Source: Pseudomonas cavernicola (GTDB lineage: Bacteria; Pseudomonadota; Gammaproteobacteria; Pseudomonadales; Pseudomonadaceae). Taken from it: a DNA stretch of 64,000 nt. Of this stretch, positions 32,688 to 42,022 are shown in pieces. The notes under the pieces were generated by a model. That model searched no databases and had not been told where the DNA came from. It saw nothing but the letters and a program-made list of their open reading frames with translations. The translations under genes and the position numbers were made by a program. Positions within the stretch are counted from its first letter, which is position 1; every line of letters begins with the position of its first letter. The stretch lies in contig NZ_QYUR01000002.1 of the NCBI RefSeq assembly GCF_003596405.1, positions 1,318,501 through 1,382,500 on the forward strand, written 5' to 3'.

Positions 32688-33514
32688 AGACGAACCTGTC
32701 CTTCGTAAACCCGGACGGCGGGTCCGGTCATCATAACCGGCTGCCCAGGCCCTGCCCACTCGAGGGAGAGACGACCGCCGGGTAGCTCGATCTGCAGCGG
32801 CGAGTCCATCCAACCCTGGTTGATGGCCGCGACCGCCGCGGCGCAGGCGCCAGTACCGCAGGCTTGCGTCTCGCCGGCGCCACGCTCCCAGACACGCAAT
32901 TTGGCATGCTGGCGGTCGAGGACTTCGAGGAAGCCGACATTGACCCGCTGCGGAAAGCGCTGATGGTGTTCGAGTTTCGGCCCCAGGCTATGAACCGGCG
33001 CGCCGTTGACATCGTCCACACGCAACACCGCATGCGGGTTGCCCATGGATACGGCGGCCAGCTCGACGCTTTGACCGTCGACTTCGACCTGGTAGCTCAA
33101 GGCTTCGCTGTCGGCCTGGAATGGGATCTGCGCCGGAGTCAGGCGCGGGGCGCCCATGTTGACGCTGATCTGCCCGTCCGGGCGGACATCCAGTTCGATG
33201 ATCCCGCCAGAGGTTTCGACGCGGATTTGCCGCTTCATGGTCAGGCGCTTGTCCAGCACGAAACGGGCGAAGCAGCGGGCGCCGTTACCGCACTGCTCCA
33301 CTTCCGAGCCGTCGGAGTTGAAGATGCGGTAGCGGAAATCCACGTCGGGGTTAGTCGGCGGTTCGACCAGCAGCAACTGATCGAAGCCAACCCCAGTATG
33401 ACGGTCGCCCCATTGTTTGGCGTGCTTGGGCAGGATGTGCGCGTGCTGGCTGACCAGGTCGAGGACCATGAAGTCGTTGCCGAGGCCGTGCATCTTGGTG
33501 AAACGCAGCAACAT
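32684..33514 (-). CDS. dapF: Diaminopimelate epimerase
   Basis: 276 aa from the ATG at 33514. The two catalytic cysteines are present: Cys75 in EQCGNGARC and Cys219 in ACGTGAC. The two mirrored half-domains are of normal length. It interconverts LL- and meso-diaminopimelate for lysine and peptidoglycan synthesis without cofactor. It sits 5 bp downstream of lysA and overlaps the DUF484 gene by 4 nt, within the lptM-lysA-dapF-DUF484-xerC-HAD group. Confidence 0.97.
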   Translation of the reverse strand: MLLRFTKMHGLGNDFMVLDLVSQHAHILPKHAKQWGDRHTGVGFDQLLLVEPPTNPDVDFRYRIFNSDGSEVEQCGNGARCFARFVLDKRLTMKRQIRVETSGGIIELDVRPDGQISVNMGAPRLTPAQIPFQADSEALSYQVEVDGQSVELAAVSMGNPHAVLRVDDVNGAPVHSLGPKLEHHQRFPQRVNVGFLEVLDRQHAKLRVWERGAGETQACGTGACAAAVAAINQGWMDSPLQIELPGGRLSLEWAGPGQPVMMTGPAVRVYEGQVRL

Positions 33515-33519
33515 GACCG

Positions 33520-34767
33520 TCACTCCGGCAGCAGGCTTTCGCCGGCATAGAGTTCTTGCACGGTCTCGCGGCGCCGCACTTCGAAGGCCTGCTCACCATC
33601 CACCAGCACCTCGGCGCAGCGGCCACGGGTGTTGTAGTTGGAACTCATGACAAAGCCGTAGGCACCGGCCGAGCACACAGCCAGCAGATCGCCTTCGGCC
33701 AGCGCCAGTTCGCGCCCCTTGGCGAGGAAGTCGCCGGTCTCGCAGATCGGCCCGACGATGTCGTAAAGGCGGGGCTGGCCGTCGCGCGGCTGCACGGCGA
33801 CCACGTCCATCCAGGCCTGATACAGCGCCGGGCGGATCAGGTCGTTCATCGCCGCATCGACGATGGCGAAATCTTTGTGTTCGGTGTGTTTGAGGTATTC
33901 GACCTGGGTCAGCAGCACCCCGGCGTTGGCCACGATGTAACGGCCCGGTTCGAACACCAGGGCCAGATCGCGTCCGGCGGTACGTGCGCGTACGGCCTGG
34001 ATGTAGTCGCTGACCAGTGGCGGTGTTTCATCCTTGTAGCGCACGCCGACTCCGCCGCCGAGATCCAGATGGCGAATGCGGATGCCGCGCTCGGCCAGCC
34101 GGTCGATCAGCGCCAGCAGGCGATCCAGCGCATCGATGAACGGTGGCAAGCTGGTCAGCTGCGAGCCGATATGGCAGTCGACGCCGATCACCTGCAGATT
34201 CGCCAGTTCGTTCGCGCGGGCGTACACGGCCTCGGCATCGGCAATGGCGATGCCGAATTTGTTTTCTTTCAGTCCGGTGGAAATGTACGGGTGGGTGCCG
34301 GCGTCGACGTCCGGGTTGACCCGCAGCGACACCGGGGCTTGCACGCCCAACTCGGCGGCGACCAGTTGCAGGCGCTCCAGCTCGTCGGTGGACTCGACAT
34401 TGAAACAGTGCACGCCGACTTGCAGGGCGCGCCGCATATCATCGCGGGTCTTGCCGACGCCGGAGAAGACGATCTTGCTCGGCTCGCCACCGGCGGCCAG
34501 TACGCGCTCCAGCTCACCACGGGAGACGATGTCAAAACCTGCGCCGAGACGCGCCAGAACATTCAGTACCGCGAGGTTGGAGTTGGCTTTTACCGCGTAG
34601 CAGACCAGATGCGCGACGCCATCCAAGGCATCGGCATAGGCGTGGTATTGCGCGGCGATATGCGCCCGTGAGTAGACATAGGTCGGCGTGCCAAAGCGCT
34701 CGGCGATGGCAGACAGCGCCACACCCTCCGCGAACAGCTGGCCTGCGCGGTAATTGAAGGCGTGCAT
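33520..34767 (-). CDS. lysA: Diaminopimelate decarboxylase
   Basis: 415 aa. Fold-type III PLP enzyme: PLP Lys60 in CYAVKANSN, the DIVSRGEL segment, the GGGVGVRY phosphate loop, [11 protein letters not shown], and the active-site Cys segment GPICETGDF. It converts meso-diaminopimelate to lysine. TAAGGAGG just upstream, overlapping the end of lptM, is a very strong ribosome site. It pairs with dapF on the same transcript. Confidence 0.97.
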   Translation of the reverse strand: MHAFNYRAGQLFAEGVALSAIAERFGTPTYVYSRAHIAAQYHAYADALDGVAHLVCYAVKANSNLAVLNVLARLGAGFDIVSRGELERVLAAGGEPSKIVFSGVGKTRDDMRRALQVGVHCFNVESTDELERLQLVAAELGVQAPVSLRVNPDVDAGTHPYISTGLKENKFGIAIADAEAVYARANELANLQVIGVDCHIGSQLTSLPPFIDALDRLLALIDRLAERGIRIRHLDLGGGVGVRYKDETPPLVSDYIQAVRARTAGRDLALVFEPGRYIVANAGVLLTQVEYLKHTEHKDFAIVDAAMNDLIRPALYQAWMDVVAVQPRDGQPRLYDIVGPICETGDFLAKGRELALAEGDLLAVCSAGAYGFVMSSNYNTRGRCAEVLVDGEQAFEVRRRETVQELYAGESLLPE

Positions 34768-34776
34768 ACCGCCTCC

Positions 34777-34902
34777 TTATTGGGTGTGTTCAGCAGCGGG
34801 TTTATCTTCGTCTGGCAGGTACAGCGGGCCTTTCTGGCCACACCCGGTGAGCAACGAAGAGACGGCGACGAGCGCAATAAGGGCAGTAAGTAGCCGCTTC
34901 AT
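34777..34902 (-). CDS. lptM: LptM (YifL/LppL) small lipoprotein
   Basis: 41 aa, below usual annotation limits. A signal sequence MKRLLTALIALVAVSSLL is followed by the lipobox LLTGC with Cys21, then the invariant GQKGPLYLPDE. In E. coli LptM helps LptD assemble with LptE and form its disulfides at the outer membrane. It is called lppL in Pseudomonas. The stop is followed within a few bases by the lysA ribosome site, and the gene heads the lysA-dapF group as usual. Confidence 0.93.
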   Translation of the reverse strand: MKRLLTALIALVAVSSLLTGCGQKGPLYLPDEDKPAAEHTQ

Positions 34903-35027
34903 GGCGGATTCCTTGTAAAAGCAGTGATTGCGCCGGAGTATACCGGCCCCCCGACGCCTTGCCTATGCGCCAAGGTTCCCGTCCGACGGGGCTTGTGGCT
35001 AGGATTAAGGACTAAAAAGGAGCTTCG

Positions 35028-36059
35028 ATGGAGAATCCCGCGCCGCTCGCCAGCTCGGTTTCGGTCGCCTATTTGCAAGGTTTGCTGGATTACCTCGGCC
35101 GGCAGGGTGTCGAGCCCTGCGCGTTGCTGGCCCAGGCGCAGTTGACCCCGGCGATCCTCGCCCAGCGTGACCAGCGCGTCGCCGCGATGGCTTATCTTGA
35201 GCTCCTTAGCCGGGGCGTGGCGCTGACCGGCGATCAGCACCTCGGTCTGCACCTGGGCGAGGCGGTGCGTCCGGGTTACTACGGTGTGCTCGGTTATCTG
35301 CTCATGAGTTGTGCGACCCTGGCCGATGCCTTGCACCGCCAGGCGCGCTATGCCGCGTTGGTTGGCAACCTGGGCCGCGTGGATCTGGCCGATGAGCCAC
35401 CGCGCCCTGGTCTGGAACCGCAGGTGGCGCACAGCTGGCAGCCGTTGTTGCCGCAGCAGCAACGCCTACTGAGCGAAGAAACCCTGGCCGGTTGGACGAC
35501 CTTTGGCCACTGGATTACCGGCCTGGATATGCCGCCGACCGAAGTGCGTTTTCAGCACCCGGCGCCCCCTGATACGTCGGAACACCAGCGAATTTTCCGT
35601 TGCCCGGTGCTCTTCGCCCAGGCGGACAACGCGCTGGTCTTCCCCAAGCGCCTGCTCCAGGCCCCGCTCGGGCAAGCCGATGCGCAAGTACGACAGATGC
35701 TCGACGGTTATGCCGACCGGCTGCTCAACGAGCTCAAGCAAGGCCAGCGTCTGCTCGACCGCGCGCGCTTCGAGCTAGCCCGCCAGTTAGCGGCGCAAGG
35801 GCCTGACCTGGAGCAGTTGGCGCAGGTTTTAGCGCTGAGCCCGCGCACCTTGCAGCGCCGTCTGCGCGAGGCCGGGTTATCATTCAGCCAACTCGTCGAT
35901 GAAACGCGCCAGCAGTTAGTGTTGCACTATCTGCGTGATCCGACGCTGGAGCTGGCGGATATCGCCTTTTTTGTCGGTTTCAGCGAGCTCGGCTCGCTGG
36001 TCCGCGCGTTCCGCCGTTGGACCGGACAAAGTCCCGCCGAATACCGTCGTCACCTGTGA
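35028..36059 (+). CDS. AraC-family transcriptional regulator (Arabinose_bd type)
   Basis: 343 aa with AAAAGGAG upstream. The N-terminal ~200 residues are the Arabinose_bd domain of the OruR/ArgR-like group (LLDYLGRQGVEPCALLAQAQ, GYYGVLGYLLMSCATLADAL). The C-terminal pair of helix-turn-helix motifs (LEQLAQVLALSPRTLQRRLR, LADIAFFVGFSELGSLVRAF) is typical AraC. The effector and targets are unknown. It is divergent from lptM and followed by cyaY 74 bp downstream. Confidence 0.92.
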   Translation: MENPAPLASSVSVAYLQGLLDYLGRQGVEPCALLAQAQLTPAILAQRDQRVAAMAYLELLSRGVALTGDQHLGLHLGEAVRPGYYGVLGYLLMSCATLADALHRQARYAALVGNLGRVDLADEPPRPGLEPQVAHSWQPLLPQQQRLLSEETLAGWTTFGHWITGLDMPPTEVRFQHPAPPDTSEHQRIFRCPVLFAQADNALVFPKRLLQAPLGQADAQVRQMLDGYADRLLNELKQGQRLLDRARFELARQLAAQGPDLEQLAQVLALSPRTLQRRLREAGLSFSQLVDETRQQLVLHYLRDPTLELADIAFFVGFSELGSLVRAFRRWTGQSPAEYRRHL

Positions 36060-36133
36060 CCCACATCCTGTGGCCGATGCAGCAAGCCCGCAGGCTGCGG
36101 GTGCTGCCAACCCTTTCCCTGAGGTAACGCGTA

Positions 36134-36466
36134 ATGAGTTTGACCGAAGCCCGCTTCCACGATCTGGTGGATGCCACCCAGCAGGCTGTTGAAGACATAT
36201 TCGATGACAGCGGCCTGGATCTCGACCTGGAGAACTCGGCGGGCATTCTCACCGTCCGTTTTGCGAACGGCACCCAACTGATCCTCAGCCGTCAGGCACC
36301 GATTCGGCAGCTATGGGTAGCGGCGCGTTCGGGTGGTTTCCACTTCGATTACGATCAGGACAGCGACCGCTGGATCTGCGATACCAGTGATGAGCTGCTA
36401 GGTGAGATGTTGGCGCGCATTGCCCAGGAACAGGCGGGCGAGGCACTTGAGTTTGAAGAGCTCTGA
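36134..36466 (+). CDS. cyaY: Frataxin homologue CyaY
   Basis: 110 aa. Frataxin fold: acidic first helix (VDATQQAVEDIFDDSGLDLD), NGTQLILSRQAPIRQLWVAA and GFHFDYD, with the conserved Gln/Trp surface. It binds iron through the acidic ridge and regulates IscS-dependent Fe-S cluster assembly. TGAGGTAACGCGTA upstream supplies the ribosome site. It is probably cotranscribed with the small DUF1289 gene that begins 8 nt after its stop. Confidence 0.95.
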   Translation: MSLTEARFHDLVDATQQAVEDIFDDSGLDLDLENSAGILTVRFANGTQLILSRQAPIRQLWVAARSGGFHFDYDQDSDRWICDTSDELLGEMLARIAQEQAGEALEFEEL

Positions 36467-36473
36467 TTCCTCC

Positions 36474-36695
36474 ATGGCATCGGAGTCGGTGAGCGTTACA
36501 GCGCCAGCGGCGGATGAGGTTGTTGTCTCACCCTGCCGCCGCGAGTGCTGCCTGGATGAGCAGGACATCTGCGTCGGTTGCGGGCGTCTGCTCGCGGAAA
36601 TCCGCGAATGGAAGGCGGCCGACAGCAGCCGCAGGCGGGAAATCTGCCGGGTCGCACAGACCCGAGTGCGCTCGTCATTGCTGAGTGGGCGCTGA
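36474..36695 (+). CDS. DUF1289 small Cys-rich protein
   Basis: 73 aa from the ATG at 36474. Signature SPCRRECCLDEQDICVGCGR followed by EIREW, i.e. a four-cysteine motif likely to bind zinc or iron-sulfur. The function is unknown. There is no obvious ribosome site; it starts 7 nt after cyaY and is probably translationally coupled. A terminator follows at 36765. Confidence 0.88.
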   Translation: MASESVSVTAPAADEVVVSPCRRECCLDEQDICVGCGRLLAEIREWKAADSSRRREICRVAQTRVRSSLLSGR

Positions 36696-36764
36696 CCAAC
36701 ACAGCCTTGTTTATTTGTTCGGCTGTGATACGGTCGACCTACACCTCGCCCACCTGAGGTCCGT

Positions 36765-36798
36765 CAAAACCCCGTCTTCGGTCGGGGTTTTGCTTTTT
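36765..36798 (+). terminator. Terminator after cyaY-DUF1289
   Basis: CAAAACCCCG-TCTTCGGT-CGGGGTTTTG followed by CTTTTT; 10-bp arms with a stable TTCG-type loop. rnk starts 33 bp further on, so rnk needs its own promoter or read-through. Confidence 0.88.
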
Positions 36799-36830
36799 CT
36801 GCGTCCGTCGTAAGGAGAGTCGCACTCATC

Positions 36831-37235
36831 ATGACCACACCGTCGATCACTATCACCCGTCTGGATTTGCAACGCCTGGAGAGTTTGCTCGAGAGCTTGG
36901 AAGATTTCGGTCCCGGCGCTAAGGCCCTGGAAGATGAGTTGGCGCGCGCCCAAGTGGTCGGTCACGACGAAGTGCCGGCGGGGGTGGTGACGATGAACTC
37001 GCGGGTGTGCTGCCGCGACGAAGGCAATGGCAAGGAATATCACCTGACCCTGGTCTACCCGCAGGACGCTGGTGCCGAAGGTACGGTGTCGATCCTCGCG
37101 CCTGTCGGTAGCGCGCTGCTCGGCCTGACGGTTGGCCAGCATATCGATTGGCCGACGCCCGCTGGCAAGCTGATCAAACTGACCCTGCTGGCGGTCGAGT
37201 ATCAGCCGGAAGCCGCCGGCGCTTACAGCCGCTGA
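36831..37235 (+). CDS. rnk: Rnk, regulator of nucleoside diphosphate kinase (GreA/GreB fold)
   Basis: 134 aa. The N-terminal part is a short coiled coil (LDLQRLESLLESLEDFGPGA), shorter than in GreA. The C-terminal FKBP-like GreA/B domain reads VTMNSRVCCRDEGNGKEYHL, TVSILAPVGSALLGLTVGQH and DWPTPAGK. Rnk binds RNA polymerase near the secondary channel and, in Pseudomonas, affects Ndk levels and alginate production. TAAGGAGAG upstream is the ribosome site. It is convergent with cyaA. Confidence 0.93.
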   Translation: MTTPSITITRLDLQRLESLLESLEDFGPGAKALEDELARAQVVGHDEVPAGVVTMNSRVCCRDEGNGKEYHLTLVYPQDAGAEGTVSILAPVGSALLGLTVGQHIDWPTPAGKLIKLTLLAVEYQPEAAGAYSR

Positions 37236-37271
37236 AGTGGCGTTGCGCTGGCCGGCGCCTGGGGGTAGAAC

Positions 37272-40121
37272 TCAAGCGCTCTGTAAGGCGCTATTCAGCG
37301 CGGCTTCCAGTTTGGCCTTGTAGCGCAGGTAATGAATGGTCTGTGTCTGCCCATCGCCGAGGATGCGGGAGAGGTCGAGGTCGCTGATGTAGCAGGGGTA
37401 GCGTTCGGGCTCGCTGCGCTGGGCGAGAATATGCCGGGCCACGGCGCTGAACAGCTCGGCGCCGTATTCCAGCTCGGAAAATTCGCGATGATTGCAGTAC
37501 AGGGTGACGTGGATACGCTGCGAGTCCGCCGGCTCGACTATCGCCTGCACATCGTAGAACGGGTGGCTGACCGCCGACTGCGGCGCGGGGCGGCGCTCCA
37601 GGCACTGCGCGCGTTGCGGTGCCGGCGGCAGCACCTCGTAGTAGAGGATTTCCAGCGCCGTCGACGGCGCGGAATCATCCAGCGGCAGTTGGGCGTCACG
37701 CCGGTACAGCACGGACTGCAGGAAGCGTTGCAGCGGAGTCAGCAGGCTCTGTTCGTCGCGAAACGGCAGACGCTGGCGCCACAGGGCGTTGTGTTCGTCG
37801 AGTACGCTCAGTTCGGCTTGGCCTTCCTGTACGCGGTAGAACACCTGAATGCAATCGGGTCTGCCGAATGGCAGGATCAGCGCCAGGTCTTCGCCTTCCA
37901 GGGCATGGCGGTCGAGGTGCAGCGGGCTGTAATCCGCCAGCTCCGCGCCGAGCTGTTCGAGTAGCGCCGAGAGGCTAGCTAAGGCGACATGGCTGACTTG
38001 CCCGGGGTTCAGTTGCAGCATGTGGTACTGCTGCTGGATCTGCAGCAGGTAGCGCGGGCTACGGTCACCGGCAAAGTGTATGAGGATGTCGCGAAACAGC
38101 TCTTCAACCCGCTCGGCAATGGCTTGCGCACGGTTGCGGCAGAAACAGCGCACCCGCAAGGTGGGTTTCTCGCCGCTGGCCGGCAGACTGTTGAGGAAAT
38201 CGCGCAAGCAATCGAGCAGCGCGTGCGGGCCTTCATAGCGGCTGGTCAGCAACTCGTTCCAACTGTTCAGGCTGACCTGGTCGAGGGTCAGCACCAAGTT
38301 TTCGCGAACCCCGGAATACCCCAACGAGTCGGTGCGCCCGCTGGTCATGTGCACGTTCAACTGGCTGTGTTGCTTGAGTGGGTCGAGGCCGACGTTGATC
38401 AGCAGCAACACCTCGCTCGGCGTGCTGGCGTGCAGCAGGGCGCGCTCGGTCACCGCAGGCAGCGGCAGGGGCGCCACTTGTTGCAGGCTGGCGAGCAGGT
38501 TAGCCAGTTCGAATTCGGTCAAATCGCTGTTGCCTGGATGCAGCGAGAGGCGGGTGCTGCTGTCGATCACGCCGTTGCGTTGACACCAGGCGAGCAGTTC
38601 GATCAGCTCGCGTGCGCGCTTGAGTGGCGCGAAGTCCCGCCACTCCTGGCCGCTCAAGTTGCCGTTGAACAGCGCCCACTGGCTTTCGCCGGCCGCTTCT
38701 GGGCTCGGGCTGTGCACCAGGGTCAGGTTGTCTTCGGCCAGATCCGGGGCGATCCCCGGATTGATGAATTCGACCTTGCCGGCTTTGCGTTCGAAGGCCG
38801 CGTACAGGCGGCGGCCGAGGATGCCGAGGTCGCGACTGTTCAGCGAGCTGGCGGCCTGCTGAGTGCGGGCGAACTGCGAGAGAAAGCGGTAACTGTAGGT
38901 CAGTTCGTTGACCAGCAATCGGCGCTCGGCGCTGACCTGGCGGACTTTCCACTGGCTGCGGCTGTCGAGCATCGCCAGTTGTCGGGTGTTCCAGTGCCAG
39001 TCGGCGGTCAGGCGTTCGAGCAGCAGCCGTTGCCAGCTCTTGCGGCGGTTGCGCGGTGGGTTGCTGAGTTTCTTGTTGACCTTCAGGTACAGGCAGCGCC
39101 GGATCAGCTCCAGCCGTTCGCTTTCGCCCCGCCCGCCCAGGTACTCCTCCAGGCGCCGATAGACCACGATGTACGGGTCCAGCTCATCCAGATCGAGCTG
39201 ATTGCGGTACACCGCCTGCTTGAAGCGCAGGCTCAGGCATTCCACCTGCGGGTGTTCGCTGGCGTAGACCTCGGTGAGCAGCAGCTTGAGCACGGACTTG
39301 TACGGCGACTCGATGCCCTTGAACAGCTGCCACATGCCGGCCCCGATAAACTCGCCGGGCGGGATGTGCGCCAGGTGGCCGAGGTCGAGCACTTCCTCGG
39401 CGCGGATAAAACGCTTGGACAGCAGCAGGTGGGTGTACTCGGCGTAACGCTGCTCCTCATACACCGGCACCAACCACCAGAGCGGCGTGCGCCCGGCCAG
39501 CCAGAGTGCGGTGCGGTAAAACTCATCGAGCAGCAGGTAGTGCTGGGTGGTGCCGCAGTCGTCGGAGGTCAGCTGCGCCTCGCGGTCGCCAACGGTGAAG
39601 CGTGCCGGGTCGATCAGGAAAAAGTGCGCCTCGGCACCTTGGCTCGCGGCCCAGGCTCCGAGCAGGTCGCACTTCTTGCGCAGCTCCAGCAGTTCCTGGG
39701 TGGAAAAGCCTGGCGCGTGGCAGACCCAGACGTCCATGTCGCTTTGCTCGGCCTGTGCCACGGTGCCCAGGCTGCCCATCAGGAACAGGCCGTGGATTGG
39801 CAGCGGTGGATTCCCTCGGCGCGCCTTGTAGAGGAAGGAGCGGGTCAGGCGCTGGGCTTCGGCAAGCAGTTCGTCGTCCGGCTCGAAACCGGACAGGCCG
39901 GCCGGAGTGGTGCTGGAGACATAGCCTGGCAGCAGCGGATGATTGACATGAAACAGCAGCGGCAACAGCTTGAGCACCAGTTGCTGGCGCGTCGACAGCG
40001 CCTGCATGGCCCGCTCCAGGCGGCCGCTGTTGACCTTGAGAAAGCGTGCGCGTAGCTGTGCCAGCACCTTACGGTCGATACCCTCGTCGATTTCTGGGCG
40101 AATTTCCTGGGTGCGCGTCAT
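37272..40121 (-). CDS. cyaA: Class I adenylate cyclase CyaA
   Basis: 949 aa from the ATG at 40121; an upstream TTG at 40127 would add two residues. The N-terminal catalytic half has the nucleotidyltransferase signature GLFLMGSLGTVAQAEQSDMD with the Gly-Ser and Asp-x-Asp metal site. The C-terminal half is the regulatory region of enterobacterial-type class I cyclases. It makes cAMP from ATP, acting through Vfr/Crp in Pseudomonas. Length and position (next to rnk and cyaY) are as expected. A 688-codon antisense frame is only a composition shadow. Confidence 0.95.
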   Translation of the reverse strand: MTRTQEIRPEIDEGIDRKVLAQLRARFLKVNSGRLERAMQALSTRQQLVLKLLPLLFHVNHPLLPGYVSSTTPAGLSGFEPDDELLAEAQRLTRSFLYKARRGNPPLPIHGLFLMGSLGTVAQAEQSDMDVWVCHAPGFSTQELLELRKKCDLLGAWAASQGAEAHFFLIDPARFTVGDREAQLTSDDCGTTQHYLLLDEFYRTALWLAGRTPLWWLVPVYEEQRYAEYTHLLLSKRFIRAEEVLDLGHLAHIPPGEFIGAGMWQLFKGIESPYKSVLKLLLTEVYASEHPQVECLSLRFKQAVYRNQLDLDELDPYIVVYRRLEEYLGGRGESERLELIRRCLYLKVNKKLSNPPRNRRKSWQRLLLERLTADWHWNTRQLAMLDSRSQWKVRQVSAERRLLVNELTYSYRFLSQFARTQQAASSLNSRDLGILGRRLYAAFERKAGKVEFINPGIAPDLAEDNLTLVHSPSPEAAGESQWALFNGNLSGQEWRDFAPLKRARELIELLAWCQRNGVIDSSTRLSLHPGNSDLTEFELANLLASLQQVAPLPLPAVTERALLHASTPSEVLLLINVGLDPLKQHSQLNVHMTSGRTDSLGYSGVRENLVLTLDQVSLNSWNELLTSRYEGPHALLDCLRDFLNSLPASGEKPTLRVRCFCRNRAQAIAERVEELFRDILIHFAGDRSPRYLLQIQQQYHMLQLNPGQVSHVALASLSALLEQLGAELADYSPLHLDRHALEGEDLALILPFGRPDCIQVFYRVQEGQAELSVLDEHNALWRQRLPFRDEQSLLTPLQRFLQSVLYRRDAQLPLDDSAPSTALEILYYEVLPPAPQRAQCLERRPAPQSAVSHPFYDVQAIVEPADSQRIHVTLYCNHREFSELEYGAELFSAVARHILAQRSEPERYPCYISDLDLSRILGDGQTQTIHYLRYKAKLEAALNSALQSA

Positions 40122-40404
40122 AGCCAACTCATGCCGGGTGGTGGCCTAAGGTTATCAGCCCACGAATACAGGTGGCAGAGTCTAGGAGTCGGTCGGATTT
40201 AGACGTCCGTAACGAGACAGTCTGGGGTTGAGACCGGGTTTTCACTCAGTCGAGGCGAATAGCCATTCTCTTTAACGAGGTTGAGTGGAAAAACGGGCCA
40301 ATCTCCAGGCCTTCGCAGTAGGGTAGTTCTAAGCCCGACAGACGCCCAGGATCGCCCGCGTCGCCGGCAGCTTGAGGGCTGCGACGACGGGAGATGAGAG
40401 GTGT

Positions 40405-40650
40405 TTAGGCGGGCTCTTCGACCGCCAGGATGGTCAACAGACTTTGCGCATGCTCCGCGGCATCCAGGCCTAGGCTGGTCAGGTAACCGCCATCCGTTTG
40501 GGTGATCAGACCTTTATCGTGCAAGCGTTGCGCGGCGGCAACGGCCTTGGGTGAGGCAATCTGATGAACCTTGAGACCCTCCTGGGTGTTGGCCAGGTTG
40601 AACAGCGCAAGAATTTCCAGTTCGGCAATCAGCTCGGGGGTAAAGGACAT
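40405..40650 (-). CDS. TIGR02647-family small protein
   Basis: 81 aa from the ATG at 40650 with GGAG upstream. The text FTPELIAELEILALFNLANT, QEGLKVHQIASPKAVAAAQR and LHDKGLITQTDGGYLTSLGL matches the TIGR02647 family of small proteins in gammaproteobacteria, which looks like a winged helix. The function is unknown. The gap 40128-40404 between cyaA and this gene shows no ORF or clear RNA structure. Confidence 0.85.
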   Translation of the reverse strand: MSFTPELIAELEILALFNLANTQEGLKVHQIASPKAVAAAQRLHDKGLITQTDGGYLTSLGLDAAEHAQSLLTILAVEEPA

Positions 40651-40849
40651 GTTCGCTCCAGGCTCTTGTAGTAGTACGCCGGCCATCAGCGATGTCCGGC
40701 TGGAGTAGCCCCGGCAGCAACGGGCAGGGGGTTTTGCCAGTGTAGCGAGGAGTCGCTCGTTGTGTTGGGTTTTACGACTGTCGCCAAGTTTCAAGAGTTT
40801 GCCGATGGTGAATGAGACCGTAGGCTGGGTACCGTGTTGGGTCAGACAC

Positions 40850-41122
40850 TCAGGACTCTGCCGGCAGTTCCGGTAACGCGCGCAAGGCTTGTTCATACCA
40901 GGCGCTGTCGAAGGGTCGATCCTCGTCCAGCATGGCGTCGATTTCGTGGGCCAGCACCAGCGCCATCAACTGCAGGATCTCTTCGCGCGGGTAGCCGACC
41001 AGAGTCAGTTTATTGAAAGTGGCTTTGGCTGCCGGCGGGTTATCGGTTTCGATCTGGTTTTCGATGGCTTGGGTCAGAGTAGCTTCGGCGAAGGCTTCTT
41101 CGCTCTCATCGTGCTCGCTCAT
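40850..41122 (-). CDS. Conserved hypothetical protein, 90 aa
   Basis: Starts at the ATG at 41122 (MSEHDESEEAFAEATLTQAI), acidic at the N-terminus, then NPPAAKATFNKLTLVGYPRE and LMALVLAHEIDAMLDEDRPF, ending AWYEQALRALPELP. I recall similar small proteins beside cyaA and argH in Pseudomonas, but I know no assigned function. It is helical, without Cys or membrane segments. It is divergent from the GST gene. Confidence 0.8.
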   Translation of the reverse strand: MSEHDESEEAFAEATLTQAIENQIETDNPPAAKATFNKLTLVGYPREEILQLMALVLAHEIDAMLDEDRPFDSAWYEQALRALPELPAES

Positions 41123-41272
41123 GGGCGGACTCCTGCGGAATGAACCGGCAGTGTGCCACGAGCGGCTGCCGGATGCTGTGGCGCGAGCATTCATGGCTCT
41201 GATGCTACTGGGCGCCAGCACGCAGTCAGTTTATAAAAGCGGACGCCCACCCCACACGGATCGGAGATTTTC

Positions 41273-41932
41273 ATGCTCAAGCTCTACGGCTTTGCGGTCA
41301 GCAACTACTTCAACATGGTCAAGCTGGCGCTGCTGGAGAAGGGCGTGCCCTTCGAAGTGGTCGACATGCATGGCGGTCAGGGCGACGAGTTCCTCGCCAT
41401 CAGCCCGCGCGGCAAGGTGCCGGTGTTGCAGACCGAGCAGGGCTTTATCAACGAAACCAGCGTGATCCTCGATTACCTGGAAGACCGCCAGAGCGGCCAA
41501 GCCCTGCTCCCGGCCGAGCCTCACGCGCGCGCCTATGTCCGTTCGTTGATGCGCGAAATCGAGCTGTACATCGAACTGCCGGCGCGTGCCTGCTACCTCG
41601 AAGTGTTCTTCGGTGGGCGGGTCGATGAGGCGATCAAGGCCAAGGCCAAAGGCGATCTGCTGGCGGGGGCCGCCACCCTCAAACGCCACGGCAAGTTCAG
41701 CCCCTATGTGGCCGGTGAGCGTTTTAGCCTGGCGGATATCTACTTTCTCTACAGCTTCGACCTGGCTTGTACGGTGGCGAAGAAGTTGTTTGAAATCGAC
41801 CTGCTGGCCGACTTCCCCGCAGCCAAAGCGCTGTTTGCTCTGCTCAACCAGAACCCGCATGTACAGCAGGTGGCGGCGGACAAGGATGCCGAGATGGCGG
41901 GTTTTTTGGCGAAGGTACGGGGCGGGAAGTAA
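41273..41932 (+). CDS. Glutathione S-transferase family protein
   Basis: 219 aa. The thioredoxin-like N-terminal domain has SNYFNMVKLALLEKGVPFEV, the cis-Pro GKVPVLQ and the glutathione-binding ETSVILDYL. The C-terminal helical domain has the capping-box sequence GERFSLADIYFLYS. The substrate is unknown. It is convergent with argH, with an inverted repeat between them at 41944. Confidence 0.92.
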   Translation: MLKLYGFAVSNYFNMVKLALLEKGVPFEVVDMHGGQGDEFLAISPRGKVPVLQTEQGFINETSVILDYLEDRQSGQALLPAEPHARAYVRSLMREIELYIELPARACYLEVFFGGRVDEAIKAKAKGDLLAGAATLKRHGKFSPYVAGERFSLADIYFLYSFDLACTVAKKLFEIDLLADFPAAKALFALLNQNPHVQQVAADKDAEMAGFLAKVRGGK

Positions 41933-41943
41933 GGGGGGTGGTT

Positions 41944-41978
41944 ATACGGCGCAATGCCTATCGGTCATTGCGCCGTAT
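41944..41978. terminator. Inverted repeat between gst and argH, probable bidirectional terminator
   Basis: ATACGGCGCAATG / CATTGCGCCGTAT, perfect 13-bp arms with a 9-nt loop, between two convergent genes. There is no T run on either side, so it may instead act by blocking transcript ends. Confidence 0.6.
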
Positions 41979-42022
41979 GGATCAGCACGGATCCATACCC
42001 TGGGGGCAATCAGCGTCGCGGC

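Noticed and set aside
37989..40055. 688-codon open frame on the plus strand opposite cyaA
   Set aside because: It is fully antisense to a recognised gene, with Gln/Val/Ala-rich low-information sequence typical of GC-rich antisense frames.
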